29,626 nt of DNA from Modicisalibacter sp049808615 (lineage in GTDB: Bacteria > Pseudomonadota > Gammaproteobacteria > Pseudomonadales > Halomonadaceae). The notes under the pieces were generated by a model. That model was not told the DNA's origin. It worked only from the letters and a program-made list of their open reading frames with translations, and made no database searches. Shown here in pieces: positions 24,706 through 29,626 of the stretch. Made by a program: the position numbers and the translations under genes. The stretch covers positions 1-29,626 of the forward strand of contig NZ_JBNCAN010000035.1 in NCBI RefSeq assembly GCF_049808615.1, written 5' to 3'. Numbering within the stretch: the first letter of the stretch is position 1; the number at the start of each line of letters is the position of its first letter.

Positions 24706-26100
24706 TCACACTGTGCGCGAGAAGCGCCGCTCTCGAGAATCCGCGACGATGTAGGCATCGAAGGCCATGGCCACGTTACGCATCATCAGACGTCCTTGCG
24801 GGTGCAGCACCAAGGCGTCTTTCTCGATGGTGATCAGCTTGTCGGCCATCAATTCATCCAGGGAGGCCAAGGCATCGGCAAAATAGTCCTGGAAATGAAT
24901 GCCGTGGGCGGACTCGATATCGGCGAAGTCGACACTTCCATGACACATCAACTGGTGGATGACGTCGCGGCGCAGATGATCGTCCGCATTGAGCCGATAG
25001 CCACGCTGAATGGGCAGTTGGCCTCTATCGAGACACGCGTAGTACTCCGACAGCACCTTGGCGTTCTGGCTATAGGTATCGCCGACCTTGGCGATGGCGG
25101 AGACGCCCAGGCCGATCAGGTCGCAGTCGGCATGGGTGGAATAGCCCTGAAAATTGCGCTGCAGGGTGCCGTTGTCCCGAGCTCGGACGAGTTCGTCGTC
25201 GGGTAGCGCAAAGTGATCCATGCCAATGTAGACATAGCCCGCCGCCTGCAGGTGGCCGATTGTCAGTTCCAACAACTCCAGTTTGCGCTCCGGAGGCGGC
25301 ATGTCTTCCGGGCGGATCAAACGCTGAGCGCGAAAGGTTTCGGGCAGGTGAGCATAGCTGTAGGTCGCCACCCGATCCGGTCGCATGGCGACGATCTTGT
25401 CCAGGGTCGTCGTGAAGCTTTCGACGGTCTGCAGCGGTAAACCGTAGATCAGATCGACGCTGATGGAGTCGAAGCCCGCCTCCCGGGCCGCCTCGATCAG
25501 CTCCAGGACCTGCTGCTCGCTCTGGACACGATTGACCGCCGCCTGTACGTCGTGATCGAAATCCTGGACGCCCAGGCTCAGACGGTTGAAGCCAAGGGCG
25601 TGAAGTTCATGTATCTGCTGTGGCGAGACGGTGCGTGGATCCACTTCCAGGGAGAATTCACGCTTCTCTCCCCGCTCCAGAGTGAAGGCTTCGTCGAGAG
25701 TATCCATCAGCTCGGCCATCTGAGCGTTGGTGAGATAGGTTGGCGTACCGCCCCCCAGATGCAGTTGAGTCAACTTGCGGGACGTATCGAACAGCTCGGC
25801 CTGCATGGCGATCTCTCGCTTGAGATACTCGAGATACTCCACCGCCTTGTCGGTCTTGTGGGTGATGATCTTGTTGCAGGCACAGTAGTAGCACAGGCTC
25901 TTGCAGAACGGGATGTGGATGTAGACCGAGAGTGGTTTAGGAGATGCGTCGGCGTTGCTGCGCTTCACCGCATCCCGATAATCATCCAAGGCAAAGGCGG
26001 CGTTGAAGCGCGGTGCCGTGGGATAGGACGTGTAGCGCGGCCCCGGTCGGTCATACTTTTCGACCAGGGTGCGGTCGAAGGTCAAATCATTTGGTTTCAC
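24706..26100 (-). CDS. hemN: Oxygen-independent coproporphyrinogen III dehydrogenase HemN
   Basis: Radical SAM enzyme that converts coproporphyrinogen III to protoporphyrinogen IX without oxygen, feeding haem to the cytochromes and NorCB. The 464 residues are the normal length. The radical SAM/HemN motif is C-x3-C-x2-C-x-C (Cys66, Cys70, Cys73, Cys75). Other conserved blocks are YTSYPTAP at about residue 23, GGGTPTYL, LSLGVQDF and FQGYSTHADCDLIGLG. The start is GTG at 26100 with GGAG 5 bases upstream. It lies 39 bp after the small gene at 26140-26544, probably in the nnrS operon, in keeping with NO- and anoxia-linked haem demand. Confidence 0.95.
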   Translation of the reverse strand: MKPNDLTFDRTLVEKYDRPGPRYTSYPTAPRFNAAFALDDYRDAVKRSNADASPKPLSVYIHIPFCKSLCYYCACNKIITHKTDKAVEYLEYLKREIAMQAELFDTSRKLTQLHLGGGTPTYLTNAQMAELMDTLDEAFTLERGEKREFSLEVDPRTVSPQQIHELHALGFNRLSLGVQDFDHDVQAAVNRVQSEQQVLELIEAAREAGFDSISVDLIYGLPLQTVESFTTTLDKIVAMRPDRVATYSYAHLPETFRAQRLIRPEDMPPPERKLELLELTIGHLQAAGYVYIGMDHFALPDDELVRARDNGTLQRNFQGYSTHADCDLIGLGVSAIAKVGDTYSQNAKVLSEYYACLDRGQLPIQRGYRLNADDHLRRDVIHQLMCHGSVDFADIESAHGIHFQDYFADALASLDELMADKLITIEKDALVLHPQGRLMMRNVAMAFDAYIVADSRERRFSRTV

Positions 26101-26139
26101 GATCTCTCCACAGTCTCCAAGAATCCAGTGGCCACAAGC

Positions 26140-26544
26140 TCAATGAAAGCTAACCGCATCGCCCTTGCGATCGAAGGCCAGGAAATTGTCGATGGTCCCC
26201 TGCTGCAGCGATTCCACCATGCGCTGCAGGGGCTGCTCCGCCTCGTCGCTGCTGGGCGGCTGACGGCCATCACCGGCCAGGGCGGCGGCAAAGACGATGT
26301 CCCACTCGACTTCGGTACGTCGTGACTCCTCGACCAGCGCCGCCATGTCACTCAGTTCGTCGAGAGTCTTGTCGACGCACAGCACCGGTGCCAGCACACC
26401 GCCCTGCCCTTGCTCGAAGCGCTCGCGCTGGGCCGCGTCGGGATGATCCGGCAACTCGGCGCGGGCGAATACGAACAGCAGGCGCTGTGGTTCCGGCTGT
26501 CGGCGCGCCTCGTCCAGCAGATCGGCAAAACAGGCAATGGACAC
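26140..26544 (-). CDS. Conserved small protein of unknown role in the nnrS-hemN operon
   Basis: The 134-residue soluble, acidic product begins ACFADLLDEARRQPEPQRLLFVFARAELP, given here as two parts: ACFADLLDEARRQ and PEPQRLLFVFARAELP. It contains a PVLCVDKTLDEL segment and a final DNFLAFDRKGDAVSF. I recall homologues carried in databases under the label ribonucleotide reductase subunit alpha; the protein has no reductase motif or length, so that label looks wrong. The start is GTG at 26544 behind a full AAGGAGGT ribosome site. It lies between nnrS (55 bp upstream) and hemN (39 bp downstream), so a job in the NO response or haem supply is likely but unproven. Confidence 0.78.
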   Translation of the reverse strand: MSIACFADLLDEARRQPEPQRLLFVFARAELPDHPDAAQRERFEQGQGGVLAPVLCVDKTLDELSDMAALVEESRRTEVEWDIVFAAALAGDGRQPPSSDEAEQPLQRMVESLQQGTIDNFLAFDRKGDAVSFH

Positions 26545-26595
26545 AAGGACCTCCTTACAATGACAACAGCAATATCCAGAATTTTGTTTACCCGA

Positions 26596-26616
26596 AAGTT
26601 CATACTCGATGAACTT
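26596..26616. repeat. Short inverted repeat at the nnrS stop codon
   Basis: AAGTTCAT (26596-26603) and ATGAACTT (26609-26616) are inverted copies around a 5-base centre and enclose the nnrS stop (26600-26602). On the minus strand it could fold as a weak hairpin between nnrS and the next gene. It is too short to claim as a terminator. Confidence 0.35.
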
Positions 26617-27769
26617 CGCGATACCGGGCTGCTTGGCGTTTCATACCACCGCGGATGGCTCTGCATAAGCACTGAATGGCCAATAACCAAGCCAGGCTCC
26701 AGGCGAGGGCGGCACCCCACAGCAGCACCAGATGAAGCGATACCACATGCGGTGCAGCAAGCCGCAACAGCGTCGCCAGGGCAATCAACACGGTGAATAC
26801 CGGAATCCGCCATTCGCGAACAAGATCCGCCGTATCGCGCCCACCGCTCTGCAGGATGGTGGAGCGCATCATGATAACACCCGTGAACGTCCCCAGCGCC
26901 CCCAACGTGATGACATGGATCAAGCCTGAGGTCATCTGCTGCTGCCACTGAGCGACACCGTGGCTCACAAGCCCAACCACCAGCCAACCATACCCGGCGC
27001 CTAGACAAAGCAGATCCGGTCGCTTCCTGCACCACCACAAACGCCAGCGTAGCAGACGTACGAGCGCCACCATTCCCGCCGCGATGAGCATCAAGCCCGC
27101 CCAGTTGCGACTAGCCGGCCAGCTCATCAAGGCGATGGCCAGGATCATGCTCAGAATCAATAGCCCTTCGATCCGCGGCTGGACGCGCGCGTCCAGGACC
27201 TTGCCCAAACGCTGGCAATGTCCCGCCATTGCCGGGGCAATCACCCGCCCTCCCATGAACAGCATCAGCAGCGCCAGCAGCAGTACGGCCTGATACACCA
27301 GGGCGTGTTGCAGTAGCGGTGCCTTGTCCGCATGAATCAGCCAGAACAGGATCGATGCGAGCAGGCAGATCAGTAATAGAAGCGGGCTCAATAGGCGATT
27401 ACGCCATTTCTTGGCGGAACGAAAACGCGGCACGAGATGAAATGCCAAAGCGAGCGCAAATAGGGTACCGATCAACGGTGGCCAGAGGCTGGCCGGTGCC
27501 AGTAGATACCCGAGGCGCGCCCCGAACCATAACCCGAACAGCACCAGCAGACGCCGAGGACTCAAGGGTCCCAGCAGGTATCCCGCGATCACGGCCAGGG
27601 CAAAGCCGAACAGCAGCTCCCGCGCATGGCCAAGGCCGTCGCTGATACCCGGCAGCAGCATGGGGCGGTAGAACATGGCCCATAGCGACAAAGGCACCAG
27701 CACTGCTGCATACAGACCCGCCGCAGGGAAGAACAGGAGCTTCGCCGGCACCTTGCGTTGATTGCTCAC
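26600..27769 (-). CDS. nnrS: NnrS, haem-copper membrane protein of the NO response
   Basis: NnrS-family membrane protein, linked to relief of NO stress, with haem and copper reported in the Rhodobacter protein. The 389 residues form about 12 hydrophobic helices. Typical places are PAAGLYAAVLVPLSLW at the N-terminus and VSHGVAQWQQ, HVITLGALGTFTGVIMMR and AAPHVV with likely haem-ligand histidines. I chose GTG at 27769, with AGGG 5 bases upstream. An ATG at 27874 or 27826 would put the NsrR-type operator (27807-27829) inside the gene, and GTG 27790 is a second possibility. It heads the run nnrS, small gene, hemN, CopD-like gene. Confidence 0.87.
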   Translation of the reverse strand: MSNQRKVPAKLLFFPAAGLYAAVLVPLSLWAMFYRPMLLPGISDGLGHARELLFGFALAVIAGYLLGPLSPRRLLVLFGLWFGARLGYLLAPASLWPPLIGTLFALALAFHLVPRFRSAKKWRNRLLSPLLLLICLLASILFWLIHADKAPLLQHALVYQAVLLLALLMLFMGGRVIAPAMAGHCQRLGKVLDARVQPRIEGLLILSMILAIALMSWPASRNWAGLMLIAAGMVALVRLLRWRLWWCRKRPDLLCLGAGYGWLVVGLVSHGVAQWQQQMTSGLIHVITLGALGTFTGVIMMRSTILQSGGRDTADLVREWRIPVFTVLIALATLLRLAAPHVVSLHLVLLWGAALAWSLAWLLAIQCLCRAIRGGMKRQAARYREVHRV

Positions 27770-27806
27770 AAAGGCCCTGCGCTTGTGCACTTTATACCCG
27801 CCAATT

Positions 27807-27829
27807 AATATACATAGGGAATGCATCTT
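27807..27829. promoter_or_regulatory. NsrR-type operator between nnrS and nsrR
   Basis: Left half AATATACATAG, one central G, right half GAATGCATCTT: the 11-1-11 layout with a near-perfect right half and a weaker left half. It is about 40 bases before the nnrS start. A further lone half-site, CAATGCATCCT, lies at 27867-27877, nearer nsrR, and could support self-regulation. Confidence 0.68.
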
Positions 27830-28008
27830 ATATGGCCAATCGCGCTCAGAAAAGTCCGCCATGGAACAATGCATCCTTTGGCTCGTCTGATTTATCAGCA
27901 GAGCGCATTAGTTGGAAGCGGTTTTGAGGCCGTCCGTTGCACCCTGACACGCCCAACGTCGCGCCTTTACTGAGCGGCAAGGGAGTCCACGCTCGCAAGG
28001 ATTACTAC

Positions 28009-28485
28009 ATGCATATCACCCGCTATACCGACTACTCACTGCGCGTGCTGCTCTACGTGGCGCTCAAGGGAGAGGAGCGCTCAACCATCAGTGAAATCGC
28101 CGAGCGCTACGACATTTCCCGCAACCATCTGATGAAGGTGGTGCAGGAACTCAACCACAAGGGCTATCTGCAGGCGATTCGAGGCAAGTACGGTGGCCTG
28201 TTGCTGAAACGACGCGCTGAGGACATCAATATCGGAGCGCTGGTCCGAGACACCGAACAGGACCTGGCCCTGGTGGAATGCTTTGGTGATAATAACCAGT
28301 GCATCATCACGCCTGCCTGCCGTATCAAATCAGTACTCTTCGAGGCGCTAGAGGCTTTTTTCCGTGTGCTCGATAGCTATACTCTCGCCGATATGCTGGG
28401 GCCGGACCCGCAAACGCGTACCGAACTGATCAAGCTATTGCAGCTTCATAACTCGCCTTGCGAGACACCGCTCGTCAACTCCTGA
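28009..28485 (+). CDS. nsrR: NsrR, Rrf2-family nitric oxide-sensing repressor
   Basis: Iron-sulfur transcription repressor that lets go of DNA when NO damages its cluster. The 158 residues have the Rrf2 winged helix at the N-terminus (TRYTDYSLRVLLYVALKG, then SRNHLMKVVQELNHKGYL) and the YGGLLLKR wing. Cluster ligands are Cys91, Cys98 and Cys104 (C-x6-C-x5-C; E. coli has x4 and x5), plus Asp8, which matches the fourth ligand found in Streptomyces NsrR. The ATG at 28009 has AAGGA 8 bases upstream. The gene is divergent from nnrS and its stop overlaps the convergent cysN end by 11 bp. The sites at 8338, 15347 and 27807 are its likely targets. Confidence 0.92.
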   Translation: MHITRYTDYSLRVLLYVALKGEERSTISEIAERYDISRNHLMKVVQELNHKGYLQAIRGKYGGLLLKRRAEDINIGALVRDTEQDLALVECFGDNNQCIITPACRIKSVLFEALEAFFRVLDSYTLADMLGPDPQTRTELIKLLQLHNSPCETPLVNS

Positions 28486-29626
28486 ATCTGTCGCGTATAT
28501 CCTTTGCTTCCCAGTGCGGGAAGTATTTGCGAATCAAGCCATTGAGCTCGAGTTCAAATCCCTGCCAATCGATTGTGTGGGCCAGCGTCGTATCACATCT
28601 GGATTCCCCTGCACCCCGCATCATCCCCGCCCCTACGGTCACGTTGCTTAGCCGGTCGATGACGATGAAGCTGCCGGTGCCCGGGCTACGGTGATAGTCG
28701 TCCACCGGCAACGGCGCGGTGAGCTCTAACCGGCAACGACCGATGGCGTTCAGGCCCAGATGATCGGCGTTCCTATGCGCCAGCGTATTGACATCGATCT
28801 GGTAGTCGATGGCACTCACCTGCCCCACCGCTTCCCGGGTTCCCAGCTTGATGTCGTAATGCCTGCCGATTGCCAGCGGTATCTCATGCATCCAGACGAT
28901 ATCCGCCTCGAAAGTATCCGACAGTGCCACTTCCTCGGCCTCACCCACCAGCAAATCGCCTCGGGAAACATCGATCTCGTCGTTCAAGGTGACGGTGATC
29001 GCCTGGCCCGGAGTGGCCAGTTCCAGATCGCCATCGAAGGTGACGATGCGCTCGATGGTGCTGACGTTGCCTGACGGCAGTACCTTGACCGCCTGCCCTG
29101 GACCCAGCGTGCCGGCGGCCAGGGTGCCGCAGTAGCCACGAAAATCGAGATGCGGGCGGTTGACGTACTGCACCGGCAAGCGCACATCCGATGAATTCTG
29201 ATCCGGGGTAATTTCGATTCTCTCGAGCAGTTCAAGCAGCGCCGGGCCAGCATACCAATGGATATGCTGACTCCTGTCGACCACGTTATCCCCCTGTAGC
29301 GCCGAGATCGGAACGCAGCGAATATCCTGTACGGCGAGCTTTTCCGCGAAGGCGCGGTAATCGGCGACGATCTCGTCGAAGCGCGCCTGGGAGAAATCGA
29401 CCAGATCCATCTTGTTGACCGCGATCACCAGGTGCTGGATGCCCAGCAGATCGGCGATGAAGCTATGCCGCCGGGTCTGGGTCTGCACCCCGTAGCGCGC
29501 ATCGATGAGGATCACCGCGAGGCTCGCGGTGGAGGCGCCGGTGGCCATGTTGCGGGTGTACTGCTCGTGGCCCGGGGTGTCGGCGATGATGAACTTGCGC
29601 TTGTCCGTGGAGAAATAGCGGTAGGC
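28475..29626 (-). CDS. cysN: Sulfate adenylyltransferase large subunit CysN (partial, 5' end outside window)
   Basis: GTP-binding subunit of ATP sulfurylase in assimilatory sulfate activation. The frame is open to the right edge, so the start and the first G1 motif lie outside. Visible are G3 (DTPGHEQY, at the edge), G4 NKMD with SAL further on, and the EF-Tu-like beta-barrel domains 2 and 3 to the end (HWEAKDIRDRFRS). The 384 codons seen would be about four fifths of a normal CysN. There is no CysC kinase fusion at the C-terminus, since the stop follows directly after domain 3. It converges on nsrR with an 11-bp overlap and has no obvious link to denitrification, so the cluster probably ends here. 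Confidence 0.93.
   Translation of the reverse strand, partial: AYRYFSTDKRKFIIADTPGHEQYTRNMATGASTASLAVILIDARYGVQTQTRRHSFIADLLGIQHLVIAVNKMDLVDFSQARFDEIVADYRAFAEKLAVQDIRCVPISALQGDNVVDRSQHIHWYAGPALLELLERIEITPDQNSSDVRLPVQYVNRPHLDFRGYCGTLAAGTLGPGQAVKVLPSGNVSTIERIVTFDGDLELATPGQAITVTLNDEIDVSRGDLLVGEAEEVALSDTFEADIVWMHEIPLAIGRHYDIKLGTREAVGQVSAIDYQIDVNTLAHRNADHLGLNAIGRCRLELTAPLPVDDYHRSPGTGSFIVIDRLSNVTVGAGMMRGAGESRCDTTLAHTIDWQGFELELNGLIRKYFPHWEAKDIRDRFRS

Noticed and set aside
26352..27038. Minus-strand open frame of 228 codons spanning the end of nnrS and the start of the next gene
   Set aside because: It is out of frame with both supported genes, covers their ribosome site and has an unnatural composition.
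1..29626. CRISPR arrays, tRNA or rRNA genes, insertion sequences and prophage genes
   Set aside because: I saw no direct-repeat array, no tRNA-like cloverleaf and no transposase or integrase frame; the intein is the only mobile element I can support.

Overview
The window is a block of chromosomal DNA from a denitrifying gammaproteobacterium, most likely Halomonas-like (Halomonadaceae). This is inferred from moderately high G+C, a TRAP transporter, a split NrdJa/NrdJb class II ribonucleotide reductase and the nor/nos gene order. The species cannot be proven from sequence alone. The theme is life without oxygen: nitric oxide and nitrous oxide respiration plus the oxygen-independent versions of ubiquinone, haem and deoxyribonucleotide synthesis.

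Layout. (1) 313-3441 (+): a tripartite TRAP transporter in the order dctQ-dctP-dctM, closed by a strong terminator at 3455-3485. (2) 8072-3542 (-): ubiT-nrdJa-nrdJb. NrdJa carries a 378-residue LAGLIDADG intein (5486-6619) inserted exactly before the catalytic thiyl-radical cysteine. An FNR/ANR/DNR-type box sits at -41.5 from a plausible -10 element upstream of ubiT. (3) 8380-10161 (+): fdxA, a DUF4870-like membrane gene, norE and norF behind an NsrR-type operator. (4) 15272-10176 (-): norC-norB-norQ-norD and a small membrane gene behind a promoter with an NsrR-type operator on its start site. A palindromic repeat-like element lies between norQ and norD. (5) 15578-24170 (+): a small cytochrome c, then nosR-nosZ-nosD-nosF-nosY-nosL and an orphan DUF2442 gene, with an FNR-type box before nosR. 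(6) 27769-24201 (-): nnrS, a small conserved gene of unknown role, hemN and a CopD-like membrane gene. (7) 28009-28485 (+): nsrR, the nitric oxide sensor, convergent and overlapping by 11 bp with cysN, which runs off the right edge.

How it fits together. NorCB reduces NO to N2O, with NorQ and NorD as its AAA+/VWA activation pair. NosZ reduces N2O to N2, with NosR supplying electrons and NosDFYL supplying sulfur and copper for the centres. NsrR is encoded here and three good 11-1-11 NsrR-like operators lie in the window, before fdxA/norEF, norCB and nnrS, so the block reads as a self-contained NO-responsive regulon. Two FNR-type boxes, before ubiT-nrdJab and before nosR, add oxygen or NO control by a CRP/FNR regulator not encoded in the window. 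No nitrite reductase, nitrate reductase, nirQ, dnr or apbE gene is present here. The least explained parts are the intein, the uncharacterised small proteins of the nor, nnrS and nos operons, and the palindromic elements.
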